A DNA stretch of 64,000 nt from contig CM030367.1 of assembly GCA_017893485.1 (NCBI GenBank), forward strand, positions 141,005,089-141,069,088. Reading direction: 5' to 3'. Position 1 is the first letter of the stretch. Each line of letters begins with the position of its first letter. A model generated the notes under the pieces. The model searched no databases. It saw only the letters and a list, made by a program, of their open reading frames with translations, and was not told the DNA's origin. Positions 35,799-48,110 of the stretch are shown here, piece after piece. Origin of the DNA: Hemerocallis citrina. Lineage: Eukaryota; Streptophyta; Magnoliopsida; Asparagales; Asphodelaceae. Made by a program: the position numbers and the translations under genes.

Positions 35799-35834
<36 letters not shown>
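34835..35834 (+). other. Unassigned AT-rich stretch, possible LINE 3' end
   Basis: A short frame at 35195-35322 (EDLLFQTDFCSHILHPSKLA and on to a stop) followed by a T-rich 400-bp tract has the feel of a LINE tail and 3' UTR. No diagnostic motif or target duplication was found. Confidence 0.25.
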
Positions 35835-35836
<2 letters not shown>

Positions 35837-36845
35837 TGATCAGATGCGAACCGTTCTCTCAACAGTTCGTGCGAACTGTTCCCACGGCCGTACGATTCGA
35901 ACTTGAGAAGAGGACGGCTCAGGTCAGTATTCCTCTTCTCTTCAGATCAATATTCCTCTTCTCTTCTTCTCCAGCCGTCTTCTCTTCTTCTCCAGCAATT
36001 CAGATCAATATTCGAATCAATATTCCTCTTCTCTTCTTCTCCAGCCGTCTTCTTCAGATCAATATTCCTCTTCTCTTCTCAGATCAATATTCCTCTTCTC
36101 TTCTTCTCCAGCCGTCTTCTCCAGCCGTCTCTCTTCCTCCCAGTCTCAAAATCGAATCGAATCTCAAACCTTCTCATCTTCTCGAGGGTGCAGTCGCGAC
36201 AGCAGAAACACACAGTTAGAGGCAACGACAACTTTGGCGTCGACGGTGACTAGCGGCAATGGCGGTCGGTGGTGTCGAAGACTGGTGATGGTGCGATGAT
36301 TGACAATGGTGAGGGCGTCGAGCTTGATGGGGTTACTGCATTCGACGAGGATGGGTCGATGGCGTCGGCAATGGACGAGGTTGGGTAAGAGGCTGTAGGA
36401 GGTGGAGAGGCGACTGTGAGTGGATGACGAGGAGGCAGTCGGGGGTTCGAGGGTGCAGTCGCGGTGCTTCAGTGATGGGCGGCGACAAGGAGGCAGCGAC
36501 GGGGGTCGATGGTGCTCCGGCGAGGTAGTAGGTTGATGGTGGCGACAAGAGCGGAGTGGGTGCGGGAAGAGGCTCGAGTAGCTTCGGTGGTGAGAGCAGC
36601 AATGGCTGGAGCTTGGGTGAAGGAGGTGGAGGGGTTGTTCACGCTCAGGTGAGAGTAGAGATGGAGGAGAAGAAGGCAGGGGCAATGGCGAGGTCGAACT
36701 GCGGTGGTCGTCGAGGAGCAGGGCGGTGGTGCAGTCGGAAGGTGGAGGGGCGTGTGGTCGGGGAAGAGATGAGGGCGGCAGAGAGAGAGAGAGAAGAGGA
36801 GAACGGTTCGCACGAACTGTTGAGAGAACGGTTCGCATCTGATCA

Positions 36846-36847
<2 letters not shown>
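35835..36847. mobile_element. Inverted-repeat element flanked by (TA)n(GA)n / (TC)n(TA)n
   Basis: Ends GATGATCAGATGCGAACCG and its inverted copy form arms of nearly 50 bp that include TCTCTCAACAGTTCGTGCG. Outside them the flanks mirror each other, (TA)n(GA)n on the left and (TC)n(TA)n on the right, so the microsatellites may be part of the inverted arms. Inside, an imperfect repeat with 'caatattcctcttctcttct' occurs about five times (35930-36120). The long Ser/Pro/His frames within are low complexity and not credible genes. Confidence 0.6.
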
Positions 36848-36882
<35 letters not shown>

Positions 36883-36889
36883 GTATTGC

Positions 36890-37640
36890 AGCTGGGACTC
36901 CTTTGAGTCCTATCCATATGGAAAAGAAAAAGAATTATAAATTTAGTTCATATTTGTCATAAGTTCAATAAGTTAAACATTGCGAAGGGTTATAATTATA
37001 TATTTGTTTCAAATTTTAATAATCAAAGTTAGAAACTCAAACTACTATCTCGAAGAAAGAAAATGAGCTAAATACTCTCATAAGCATGCATTTATGCCTA
37101 AGGTCAACATAGCATTCTATCACCCAGCTTAAACCTAATTAGCCCCTACTTCTAATCCTACTAATACTTAACTAGTATACGCCTGTGCAAATTTCACAGA
37201 CTTTATCAAATGATGTCTCAAATTTTACTAAATTATGTTAAAAGGTATATATTAGAATATCTTTAACATTCAATAAAAAATTCAACAGAGCCTATAAATT
37301 TTGCCCTGCATAAATATCATCTAGTATATCAACATTCAACGATTCTTTAATTAAGAATACTCATTTGATGCAATATAGTAAAGATGTTATACAGAACACA
37401 ATCTTCAAACTCAACCATTTGATACAATAAGATACCTCCAAACTCAGTCACAATAATCATTCAATTGTCCAAAAACTTAAATTCTAATTATATACATCCA
37501 ACAGAGGGCTTAAATAAATTGTCATGATAATAAAAGAATTCAATCTAAGTAGTTAAAATGCAAAATTAATTTTCTAGCCAACTTTAGTTTGTTTTTGTTT
37601 TGTTTTTTGTTTTTTTGGCAAAAGGTAGGATAAACTCCTC
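36890..37640. other. AT-rich stretch, nothing recognised
   Basis: No coding frame, repeat boundary or RNA gene seen. Confidence 0.45.
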
Positions 37641-37642
<2 letters not shown>

Positions 37643-37693
<51 letters not shown>

Positions 37694-37700
37694 TATATAT

Positions 37701-37749
<49 letters not shown>
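37643..37749. repeat. (TA)n(GA)n microsatellites
   Basis: (AT)n from 37643 to about 37705, then (AG)n to 37749, directly abutting an inverted-repeat element. Confidence 0.95.
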
Positions 37750-37752
<3 letters not shown>

Positions 37753-38989
37753 TCGGGTGAGAACCATTCCCTGGGGTGAGAACCTAAGGGCCTATCCCAG
37801 CCATTCATCTGACTAATATTAACGGTCTAGATGTTATCTGTTATAATTAATTAGATTAATTAATTTTTGATTTTAGATGTCAATCCCTTTAATTAAGCGT
37901 TGGGGACCGCATAATAAAAGGAATGAAGATATTAGACAGATTTTTTGGTCAATATTTTTTCGGTCAATATTAGACAGATAAATACACCTATCAACTATAT
38001 CATATCATTTACTAAAATTATAACAAATTTGACCAAATATTGTTTTCATTTTATAATTGCAATAGTATAAACCCTGGATAAAAAAGGATGAAGAATCCCA
38101 CCCTGTTTAACCAAAACTCGTATACAAACTAGTTCACCCTATAAAAATAACGAAGAAATGTTATAAAACCAATTAGAGTGAGCTAATGTGTGTGCCAAAA
38201 ACCAAATATAAAAGTCTTCTTTAATTTTCTAAAAGGAATGAACGAATTGGTGATGATTCTGAAGTTGCTATTAAGTTGGGATACAAAATCTTCTCGAATA
38301 GCAACTGTAATAATTATAAATAGCAACTGAAATAATTATAAATAGCAACTGAAATTGGTGAAGGAATACTATAAATAGCAACTGAAGTTAAAATTATAAA
38401 TAGCAACTGAAGTTGCTATTGTATCTACTTACAATACAGTCAGTTGTTATATAGTGAACGAATTGGTGAAGGAACGAATTGGTGATGATCCTGAAGTTGC
38501 TATTAAGTTGGGATACAAAATCTTCTCGAATAGCAACTGTAATAATTATAAATAGCAACTGTAATAATTATAAATAGCAACTGAAATAATTATAATTAGC
38601 AACTGAAATAATTATACAGCAATACCTGACCACTTAAACAGCAACTGTAATAATTATAAATAGCAACTGTAATAAACAGTAACTGTAATGAACGAAATGG
38701 TGAATTATTCTGCAGTCGCTATTAATTTGGGAAACAAAATCTTCTCCAATATTTTACGGGAATAAATTATTTCTCTCTCTAATTTGACCAAATTTGCCTT
38801 AACCGTCGCACACAAAAAAAGGCAATTTATAATTATTCCTTTTATTACGCGGTCCCCATCCCTTAATTAAAGGGATTGACATCTTAATGCAAAAATTAAT
38901 TAATCTTATTGTTTAATTTTAAAAAATCTTGACCGTTAAGATTACACAGATGAATGGCTAGGATAGGCCCTTAGGTTCTCACCCGAACC
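37750..38989. mobile_element. Inverted-repeat element next to (TA)n
   Basis: Left end GGTTCGGGTGAGAACC and right end GGTTCTCACCCGAACC are inverted. The homology continues inward for about 180 bp (CTAAGGGCCTATCC, GCCATTCATCTG, GGGACCGC and others). Inside, a block of about 220 bp starting near 38238 is repeated from 38456 and partly again from 38690. Within it the phrase 'atagcaactg(t/a)aataatta' recurs many times. No coding capacity. Left flank (TA)n(GA)n, right flank (TA)n. Confidence 0.65.
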
Positions 38990-38992
38990 GAC

Positions 38993-39036
<44 letters not shown>

Positions 39037-39038
<2 letters not shown>

Positions 39039-39182
39039 CACAAAGAAAGCTATCAAGTGGCTCTCCTTCGATCCACCCAAAATTAAAGGCTTAGATCTAA
39101 CCTCACAAAACACATTTTCCCCCCAAAAGTTCCCCCCAAAACTTAAATTCAAATCCCCCCCAAAACAACACATTTATTTAAT

Positions 39183-39270
<88 letters not shown>
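39037..39270 (+). mobile_element. Truncated Helitron 5' part with (TC)n(TA)n
   Basis: Begins with the family segment ACACAAAGAAAGCTATCAAG and runs through the C/A-rich spacer into (TC)n (39187-39237) and (TA)n. The Helitron 3' half is replaced by a MITE. Confidence 0.55.
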
Positions 39271-39273
<3 letters not shown>

Positions 39274-39283
39274 TCATGCTATT

Positions 39284-39648
39284 ATGAGATGGTCATATGG
39301 AGTGTTTTTTTGTGAAATGGGCAATTTGAATCATCCAAATCTTGATCACACCGTTCACATCATTCTAAATGTCATCTAGATGGTGTGTACAAAATTTTAA
39401 GTCATTTGGAGACCTCTAGCCTTTGCATCAAAGCCTTCAACACATCATGAAGATGATGCGAAATATATATATATGCATTTATTTGAACGTTTTGATGCAT
39501 AGGCTAGAGATCTCCAAATCGCTTAAAATTTTGTACACACCATCTACATGATATGTAGAATAATGTGAACGATGTGATCGAGATTTGGATGATTCAAATC
39601 GCTCATCTCACAAAATACATTTTCATCTCACCCATCTCACCATCTCAT
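39284..39648. mobile_element. Palindromic MITE
   Basis: Ends ATGAGATGG / CCATCTCAT are inverted, and the whole element is one long imperfect palindrome (shared blocks TTTGAATCATCCAAATC, CATCTAGATGGTGTGTAC, AAATTTTAAG). It lies at the edge of a (TA)n tract. No coding capacity; superfamily not determined. Confidence 0.6.
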
Positions 39649-40510
39649 ATTTGCTGACTTGAATTTTGTGTGTGCTTGGGATTTAAGTTCAGAGAGGTAT
39701 GATTATTTTATTTTTGGGTTTAAAAATTTTTAATTTGGTGATTTATTTGATGAGTTTTTTTATTGGTTTTGATTTAAGGTGTACGCAAGTGAGAGATGGA
39801 TTATTTGGTGGCCTCAATTTGGGCTTCCAAACCATAGCATGATAGGTAAGCTGACTAGCAACCTAAAATAACTTGGTAAATATGCAACATTAATTTCTTT
39901 ACTACAAGAGAAAATACTACCGTGAAGTGTTCCCTTCATTGGTTATTAGAAACCATGGATAACATAACATATAAGAACTTTTAGTGTATGTTTGGATATA
40001 TAGGATTGGGATGACTGGAGTTTACCAGTGAAGAATGCAAACTCTCCACTCAAGAAAGACAGCTAAAGTAAATTTGTTATTTATCCATTTTGATTTTTTT
40101 TTATAAAGGTGCAATGGGAAGACAAAGTGGAGATAAATGAAATGATTAGCTTGAATTAGAATTTTGAGAACTTCATATATTTCATTTTGGTTGAAATAAT
40201 AATAAGAGATATTTCAATTGCAAACTGAGTCTCAGACAAACAAATGTTTAGATTATTGGTATTGTAGATACCTTTACACATGCACTTGCGTTACCATTGT
40301 ACTTAGACATGCTCATAGTGGTTATGGGATTAGAGTAAGCTTTATAATACCTATATGATAATGTCCTTGCATAGCTATTACAAGCATCTAAAAGTGATGT
40401 TGAAGTTAAAAAAAACTCTATGCAGTGTTTCTAACAAACTATATGCATTCCAGGTAAGTTCAAGCTAATGATCAAGAAGGCGATGGTTGAGCTTAAAGTT
40501 AGATATACTG
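39649..40510. other. AT-rich stretch, nothing recognised
   Basis: No coding frame or element boundary could be supported. Confidence 0.45.
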
Positions 40511-40521
40511 CTTTCTCATAT

Positions 40522-40634
40522 AATATGTTTGTTACTTCAATTAATTTGCTGGACCTTCAAAACTATTTTATATAATCAAACTAGGTGCACCGTTCCGAAG
40601 ACGTGCCGTAGGCACGTGTCAATGGGCAAACCTA

Positions 40635-40695
<61 letters not shown>

Positions 40696-40805
40696 ATGTT
40701 TGTTACTTCAATTAATTTGCTGGACCTTCAAAACTATTTTATATAATCAAACTAGGTGCACCGTTCCGAAGACGTGCCGTAGGCACGTGTCAATGGGCAA
40801 ACCTA

Positions 40806-40806
<1 letters not shown>
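40522..40806 (+). repeat. Tandemly repeated Helitron 3' ends separated by (TA)n
   Basis: A segment of about 113 bp ending in the family hairpin (GACGTGCCGTAGGCACGTG) and ACCTAG occurs twice, at 171-bp spacing (CTAG at 40632-40635 and 40803-40806). The spacer between the copies, and the sequence after the second, is (TA)n. The segment upstream of the last 55 bp differs from the Helitron at 41061, so only the 3' end is shared. Confidence 0.75.
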
Positions 40807-40861
<55 letters not shown>

Positions 40862-40865
<4 letters not shown>

Positions 40866-41016
40866 AAACACAAAGAAAGCTATCAAGTGGCTCTCCTTCA
40901 ATCCCCCCAAAATCAAAGGCCCAGATCTAACCCCACAAAATACATTTTCTTCTCAAAAGTTTTCCCCCAAAACTCAAATTCAAATCCCCCTAAAACAACT
41001 CCTTTATTTATTTAAT

Positions 41017-41053
<37 letters not shown>

Positions 41054-41060
41054 CTCTATA
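40862..41060 (+). mobile_element. Helitron 5' fragment
   Basis: Begins TAATAAAACACAAAGAAAGC and runs through the spacer to (TC)n (about 41022-41049), where a complete copy of the same family begins. Confidence 0.6.
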
Positions 41061-41214
41061 TCTATATAATAAAACACAAAGAAAGCTATCAAGTGGTCCT
41101 TCAATTCCCCGAAAATCAAAGGCTCAGATCTAACTTCACAAAACACATTCCCCCCCCCCCCCCCCCAAACAACTCCTTTATTTATTTAACTCTCTCTCTC
41201 TCTCTCTCTTTCTA

Positions 41215-41277
<63 letters not shown>

Positions 41278-41476
41278 AAACATGGACTTTTATACCTCAA
41301 TTTATAATTATTTTTCAACATATATTAATGAAAACATGGACTTTTATTTACAACTAATTATTGTCATACTATTCAAACTTGAGCTATATAATTGTTGATG
41401 TACTGTTTACAATGCTTTTCATATGATGTATCGTTCTGAAGACGTGTCGTAGGCACAGTCCCACGGGCAAATCTAG
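41061..41476 (+). mobile_element. Complete short non-autonomous Helitron
   Basis: Starts TCTATATAATAAAACAC after an A (41060), and ends with a hairpin region and CTAG (41473-41476) followed by T. That is the A|TC...CTAG|T pattern of Helitron insertion. Length 416 bp, no coding capacity. An internal (TC)n(TA)n tract separates the two halves. It is the best reference copy for the five partial copies in this window. Confidence 0.75.
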
Positions 41477-41779
41477 TATATATATATAAGCTAAAAGTTA
41501 GTACATAAAACAAAATACATCGGTTTGGTCGATCTGATAGGGTCGTGGGTTGTAATCAAATTTGAGGTTTTTAATACCTCGAATTAAGTAGAAGAGAGTG
41601 TAGCGGACGTTTATCTTACACCTCAACTTGCCTTAACTCAAGGCATTTGGCCCCAAAGTTGATTATAACCATGCTGGCCCTAAAAAAAGATCTCCCAACC
41701 GCCATCAACCATGATCACCTATAGGTTCTATTATAAAAAACATGCATCCTCCGCCTCAAAATCAAGACAAAAACATAAA
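41477..41779. other. Unassigned stretch
   Basis: No feature recognised. The LINE 3' UTR on the minus strand probably ends in this interval, but no poly(A) or target duplication was found. Confidence 0.35.
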
Positions 41780-44700
41780 GCACTACATAGCGTATCGGTC
41801 TGTTTCACCCGGAGTTACTATCCTCCCCACTCCCTGCCTGTTCTCCTGCTTGGCCAGCTTCCCGAATAAGGATTGCACTCGCTCCCACATTGTCCAGTCC
41901 CTGCATGAGCTGTACCCTCTTCTTCTCGCTGTAAATCCATCTAACCAGTATCCAAACCAAAATTTTTTATTAGAAATTAATGATTCCACTGAATGAAATT
42001 TAGCTGAAAAGGTTCTATTATTTCTAGCTAGCCAGATACTCCAACATATAGCAATTGTGAGAAGGTGCCAAGTGTATCTGTTTGAGCGTGAACCAAAACA
42101 CCATAGTGAAAAACATTCGTGAATAGACTATTGCATTGTGTGAATGTTGAAGAGGTTGGTGAAAGAATTCCAGGTGGTGACTGCAATAGGGCATTCGAAG
42201 AAGATATGAAAAGTTGTTTCAACCTAGCATGCACAAGCTATGCATACTGGGTCACCCAACCATCCTTTGGATAAGAGAGAAGCACTGGAATTGATCTTCT
42301 CCCAGCTCAGCTGCTAGATGAAGACTTTGCATTTTAGTGGTGCTATCAACTTCCAAGTGGCAATATGATAGGGAGATCTGAGTCCTAATAAGCTGAAGAG
42401 GTTGTAAGCTGACCTGACAGTGAATATACCATATGCATTATGTTTTCATGTTGGTCTGTCCGCATCCTCTATTGGATGTGTGTGTGATATGAGCTCTAAC
42501 AGTTGTCTCTTCTCTTCTCTAAGGATGGGAGTAGAGATGTTGCTAAGCCTTGGTCTCAAATGCCAAGCATTAATAATCCACTCGCCTTGAGATAGGATTT
42601 CTGCTTCAGGGTTCCATGCAGCTATTGTCAATGCAGGGCATATTGAGGAGATGTTGCTTCCTTCAATCCACCGTGAAGTCCAAAATTTGATCAGGTTCCC
42701 ATTGCCAAGTGTCCAATCTACATTTTGCATGAATTGCTCCTTGGGATGATAGGACCCCTTCCAGAAATTTGAGGCTTGAATGGATCTAACAAAACTATGA
42801 GAGCTAACATTGTAGTATAGTGATTGTAGAGTCTGACTTACAAGAGAATCATATGACACAATCTTCCACCACCATTTAAGGAGTAAGGCCTAAGTTTAGT
42901 ATTCCAAGTCCTCTCATATTGTTTGGCTGACAGCTCTTCTTCTATTGCATACAAGTAGTGCCCCATGCATCAAGAAGGAAGCATAATACACAGACAATGC
43001 ACTAAGCAATGAATTGCTAAGAACAAGTCTCCCCCCTATGACAGCATCTTACCTTTCCACACCGAAAGTCTCATTTCTATCTTGAGGATAAGAGGTTGCC
43101 ACTCTCTTTTTTGCAACTTCCCTCTAGTCAAGAGCATACCGAGATAGACTATAGGAAGCTTCTCTTGCTTGCAGCGCAGGGTAATGGAGAATGCATGAAG
43201 TTTTGCCCTAGACATGCCAAAGTATACAATAGAAGACTTGTTGAAGTTGATAGTCAAACTTGACACATTTGCGAAAATGTTAAGAACCACCTTAAGGTTG
43301 AGGACCTCTTGTTCATCTCCCTGGAAGAACAGGAGGGTGTCATCAGCAAATTGGAGGACAACGAGAGAAGATAGTGATCCCTAAGTTACAGGGGGAAAAG
43401 GATCCATTCCTTCTACCACAAGGCAACATCTGAGCTAAAACATCAACAACTAGGATAAATAGCATTGGTGAGAGGTGGTCTCCTTGCTTAAGTCCTCTCT
43501 TGGAATTAATATTTTTTTCTCTAACCCCATTAATTAACACAGAAGATTTAGCAGCTCGAAGAATCATGTGGATCCATCAGCACCAGCCAGCTCCAAAGCC
43601 TCTTGCAACCAGCATCTGATCAAGGAACTCCTAACTGATTGTATCAAAGGCCTTCTTGAAGTCTATCTTCAACATGAGTGCCTGAGTGTCTACTGCTGCA
43701 AAGATTGATAGCTTCATGAGCCACCAGGAAGCAATCCACCATAGACTTTTCTTTAAGGAATGCACTCTGGGATGATGATGATATAAGTGAATCTAGGATA
43801 GAATTGAGTCTGTTGGCTAATACTTCGGTGAAAATCTTGAAAGAACAGTTCAACAGGCTAATAGGCCTATACTCAGTGACAAATTGGCCCCCTCACATTT
43901 TGGAATCAACATTATATTGGAGTAGTTAAGTCTTCTCAAGTCACTATCTCCCCTCTGAATCGACAGTAACATGGGAAATAAGTCTTCTTTGATAGTATCC
44001 CAAAAAATATGGTAGAAGCTCATAGAGAATCCTTCGGGTCCAGGTGCTTTATCTCCAGTCATGTCGAAAAAGCTCTGTGAACCTCTTCCAATGTGAATGG
44101 AGAATCCAAATGTGCTAAGTTTACATCTTCGGTTGGATATAAAGTTCTCCAATCAATGTTAAAATCAGCGTGAGATCTAGTGCTACAAATATCCTCAAAA
44201 TGATGTTCAAAGCTTGATCTAATAATCGATGGTGATGTAGTTAGGCTGCCATTCACCAAGAGTGAGTAAATAAAATTTCTTCACCTCCTACCATTTGCTA
44301 GGGGTGGACAACTTTTATTCGAACCGACCAATCTGAACCAATCCAACCCGAACCGACTGGTTTTTAACCGAACCAATTGGGGGTTTGGGTTGGCCCGGTT
44401 CTTGATCTTCAATAACCAACTAAATTGGTTTGGTTGTTGGATGGGGCTTTCAAATAACCGATGAAACTGAATCGACCGTACCTATATGCATTATTCCATA
44501 AAAAATTTAGTTCTCCTTTAATTTCTTGAATATACAAACAATCATTTCTCATTTTCTTGGAGATACAAAGTCTCATTTATTTTCTTTAATACAAACCGAG
44601 CAGTTGTTATACTTATGTTTTGATTCTCCATAATCATGTGTGTTATGTTGTTGAGAAATGCTTGAATTACAGTATGGCCCAACTTAATAGATAACATTTA

Positions 44701-46265
44701 GTAGTTACTTTAATCAAGTCAAGCAGAAATTATTGTCTAAATCTTTTTTATTGTACCTGAAATTCAATTAGCTATGGTTATTGATGTTTCTTTTATGAGA
44801 AAAAACTAAGATTACAGAAGTATGTATGTGAAAAAGCAGTGTATCTTACCCATTTAAACGCCATCATCTCAAACAATTAGTGTAAAATTCATTAGCAACT
44901 TGCGGTTTTATGGGATCTTCACTTTAAATTCATTTCTGAAAAATAAATAGAAGGTTGTTTCTTAAGTTTGATTGAAGTTGATTTTTTAAATTTCAATGAA
45001 ATTGTGAATGATGTTGGAGGTGAAAAGTAGCACGTCAAACAGACCATCCAATTCAATAAAAAACTGAGCTTAATCGGCATAGATGGAAACCGATCCAATT
45101 AAGGCTTGGATTGGTTACAGATGAGAAAATTAAAAAACCGATCTTCTTTGGATCGGTAGTGGATGGTCCATATTAGGTCGGATACCGATCGATGCCCACC
45201 CCTACCATTTGCGATGGAGTTTCGTATTTGCATCTCCCTCCTTGATACATTGCAGTCTAGATCTTTGTCTCAAACAAACCACCTCTGTTTTGATAAGATC
45301 TTGGTACTCTTTCTGGGTTGCTTTGAGTGCATCATCAGAGTGTGGGTTCTGTTCAGCTTCAACCTCAAGGCGTAGCATCTTTTCTAGCAGCATTTTCTTC
45401 TTAACTGGATATGACCAAACACCTCATTTCTCCATCGTCGAATTCTTCTCTTAAGTAATACAAGCTTCTTTACAAAAATGTTTACTGTCGTACCCATGCA
45501 AGTAAAGTTTTGCCACCAATCTCTAATTGCGGGAATAAAATTATAATGTGTTAGCCGAACTTTCTCAAACTTGAAGTAGTGGATTGCTGGGGAGATTGCT
45601 TGTGTGTCTAAGATGAGCAAGTAGTGATCTGGGGAAATTCTTGGGAGTAAATGCTGAATGCAATTTGGGTGTGTTTTCTCCCAAGCAGCTGAGATTAAAA
45701 AATCTGTCAAGTCTTGCATCGCCGGAGTAGCTCGAAGGTTCGACCAAGTGTATTTCTTGCCTGCCAGGGGTAAATCAAGTGCAAGTTCGATGAATTCTCT
45801 GAAGCTCCACATATCTCTATTTGAGCCACGTCCACTAGAACATTCTAAATTAGATGTAGTAACATTGAAATCCCGACATAGAACCCAAGCATTCTTTAAA
45901 CTACTTCTCTTTTGCTTGATTTCATGAAAACATAAGTCTCTGTCCTCCAAATCAAAGGGAGCATAAACTGTGGTGATAGACTATTCCAAATTTTGAGAAA
46001 CTGTGTAAAAGATGTAGAAACAAAGAGGATGTCCACCACAGAATATGTGCAGTCCAAGATATTGTCATTCCAGCCCAATAGGACCCCTCCACAACTGTCT
46101 ATAGCATCAAGTTGCACCCATTGAGTGATGGAACCTCCTCGTGGGATGTTTAAGCTTTGTCTCATGAAGGCAAATTACAAAAATAGCTGAGCATCAGATT
46201 CCTTCTTTGATCATTAAGCATTTGATCGGGTTGCCCAACCCCCTAACATTCCAACGAGCTATCTT
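41780..46265 (-). pseudogene. LINE ORF2: AP-like endonuclease, reverse transcriptase, zf-RVT
   Basis: It opens KIARWNVRGLGNPIKC near 46262, the usual start of the plant LINE endonuclease. RDFNVTTSNLECSSGRGSN and a SPDHYLLILD block (normally SDH) lie near 45870 and 45620. After the hAT gap, RT N-terminal parts are at 44260-43850, GDKAPGPEGFSMSFYH at about 44060. SKRGLKQGDHLSPMLFILVV is at about 43500 and the FADD catalytic motif at about 43330-43345. zf-RVT-like parts follow (WTLGNGNLIKFWTSRW; ETTFHIFFECPIAVTTW), ending with ICWSIWLARNNRTF near 42040. At least five frame breaks and stops are present, so no enzyme is made. Confidence 0.8.
44299..45204. mobile_element. hAT-like non-autonomous transposon in LINE ORF2
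   Basis: 906 bp, starting TAGGGGTGGACA and ending TGCCCACCCCTA. It is flanked by a perfect 8-bp duplication ccatttgc (44291-44298 and 45205-45212). Both ends contain motifs such as 'gaaccgac' and 'aaccgatcc' in inverted arrangement. No transposase. It shares terminal bases and the 8-bp rule with the element at 15467-16695, but the interiors differ. Confidence 0.9.
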
Positions 46266-46379
46266 CTTTGAAACAAGAAAGGATCAAAAAGTAAAAGGAA
46301 AAAAACTGGCAATACCACAACTAGCAGTAAAAAGGAAACTTGGCAGAATGTCTCAGTTGATCAATGTGTTCAACAAAGA

Positions 46380-48103
46380 CCTTCTCTGACTGCTTAAGAA
46401 GAGTTACCTGCCGTTTTCTTTTTGATAATAGTCGCCAGATGGTTCATAAAAGGCCCGGTGCTCGGTATTTTGCCTAAAGATCTGCTTCTTTTCAGGCATT
46501 TAGATGCAACATATTCGAAGCCTGGGGGGATTGAGTTGGAGGTGCATGAAGTCTTTGGCTTTGGCCTTCTAATCAAAAAGCGGGTCTTAAAGCTATCCAT
46601 GTAGCTTTGTCGGACCCAGAATTGAATTTCTTGGATGCTTTTGTCGGGACCTTGGCAACTTCGTGGGGGACAGAATCTCTGAGGGCTCCTTCAACAACAG
46701 GTTGGATTTTTGAAAAGAAGGACAACAGGAAAAGTAACTAATTTTTCCTTCCAATACATATGTACATCTGGCGTATCTCCTCATATGATTCTTCTTTGTT
46801 TGTGTCTGCTGAGGTATTCGAATCCTTAGCAGGTCCTTCGATTTCAATTTTGTTGTTGCTATTTGAGGATTCTGTTATTGCAATAATTGGAACATCCTTA
46901 ATAACAGATTTCCCTTTCGAGCTGGTCTCTCTCCCCCCCCCCCCCCAACTTTTGGGATAGCTGGAGATTGTGCCAAATTAACCTTTTCCATACTCGATTC
47001 CGCTAATCCAGGAATATTCAAAAAAGTACCAAATTCGTGACCAATCAACATATTCTGGGGAGCAGAATCAGGAACAACTTGCTTGCTTGCCTGATTTCAC
47101 GGGATTTCGGATCTTCGACATGCATCGCCGGGGGTTGTGGTTGAGGAGGGATCGTTACTGCACTGGTGACATGGGGTTTGGTTTGCTAGTTGATACTGAG
47201 AGATTTTGGAATTAGGGTTAGGTCATTAACCTTAATGAGTACTAGTACTTGGTCCCGAGTCTCCACTTCCTTCATTTCTCTGCTCAGCATGATGAACTTC
47301 CTGAACGGCTTGATGAGGTGTTCACGAGATGACTGGTTCCATAGGTGAAAGGGAAGGAAGGGGATGTTGGTCCATATAAAGCTAGGCTTCGTTCTCAGTT
47401 TGGCGCCATACTTGAGCGACCATGGGAAGGAGGCAACATTGAACCCTGGGAAATTGAAAGCCCCGCTTTCTCCACTCCACTTCCACCAGAAATTGAACAT
47501 GATAAACTCCCTCGCTTACTCGCTTTAGGATCCACCAACCTCCATGCCTCCCCCATGCATAGTTGAGAGCACATTCAACATCTTTGGTGGGAGGGATTCG
47601 TCGGGGGTTGATGAGGTGGAGAAACTCACTTGCATGTATCGCTGGGAAGGCCTGCGAGATCTCAGAGTTGTGGGAAAGTTCCACTTCGAGGGTTTCACGG
47701 CGGTTGTAGATTGGGTTGTCCCGAACTTTGTGTCCAAACTTTTTGCCGTTGAAGCAGTGGATGCCCAATTTTATGCAGTCCGCCGTCAGGTGATCACCGT
47801 CTCAGTACTTCATGCAACTACTCCATCTTCTTTTTTGATATGGGGTTGTTATGGGGATGGCAGTGGGGTTGTTTGGGGGTAAAAAGCTATCGGTTTTGGT
47901 TGAAAATAGGGTTTGCAAATGGGTTTGGGAGTGCTTTGGGAGCGGAAGTTGAAAGGATAAAGGGTATGGGGGATTTTGAGGTTGGCGGGGGAAACGAAAG
48001 GGTTAGGGAGTAGGGTAATAATGAGGGTAGGGGAAGGCTGGCGGAGAATGTAAGCATAAGATTTGCTCTGTTCCTGAGGTCGCCAGACATTCTCTCTCCT
48101 CAC
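46380..48103 (-). pseudogene. LINE ORF1 (zinc knuckle + DUF4283-like)
   Basis: On the minus strand a first frame (48103-47849) begins MRRENVWRPQEQSKSYAYIL. Next is a zinc-knuckle region near 47790-47700 (DGDHLTADC; HCFNGKKFGHKVRDNP, where two Cys are replaced by Gly and Asn). A DUF4283-like region follows (HGGWWILKRVSEGVYHVQF, then SFIWTNIPFLPFHLWNQ). The last part, to about 46390, has a basic segment and IPPGFEYVASKCLKRSR. Plant LINE ORF1 proteins bind the element RNA. Frameshifts separate these parts. Confidence 0.6.
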
Positions 48104-48110
48104 CCCTCTT

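Larger units (their letters stand above)
41780..48110 (-). mobile_element. Decayed L1-type LINE (ORF1 + ORF2), minus strand, split by a hAT-like element
   Basis: Reading right to left: an ORF1 with zinc knuckles and a DUF4283-like domain (48103-46380), then ORF2 with endonuclease, reverse transcriptase and zf-RVT parts (46265-41780). Without the 906-bp hAT-like insertion it is about 5.4 kb, near the full length of a plant L1. Stops and frameshifts are spread through it. Exact ends and target duplication are not established. Confidence 0.75.

Noticed and set aside
36164..36838. Minus-strand frame of 224 codons rich in Ser, His and Pro
   Set aside because: Lies inside an inverted-repeat element and starts within its terminal arm; no recognisable domain.
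37540..37808. Frames encoding Ser-Leu and Tyr-Ile repeats
   Set aside because: Pure translation of (TC)n and (TA)n microsatellites.
40487..40930. Plus-strand frame of 147 codons with a repeated peptide
   Set aside because: It reads through duplicated Helitron ends and (TA)n; the repeat is explained by DNA duplication.
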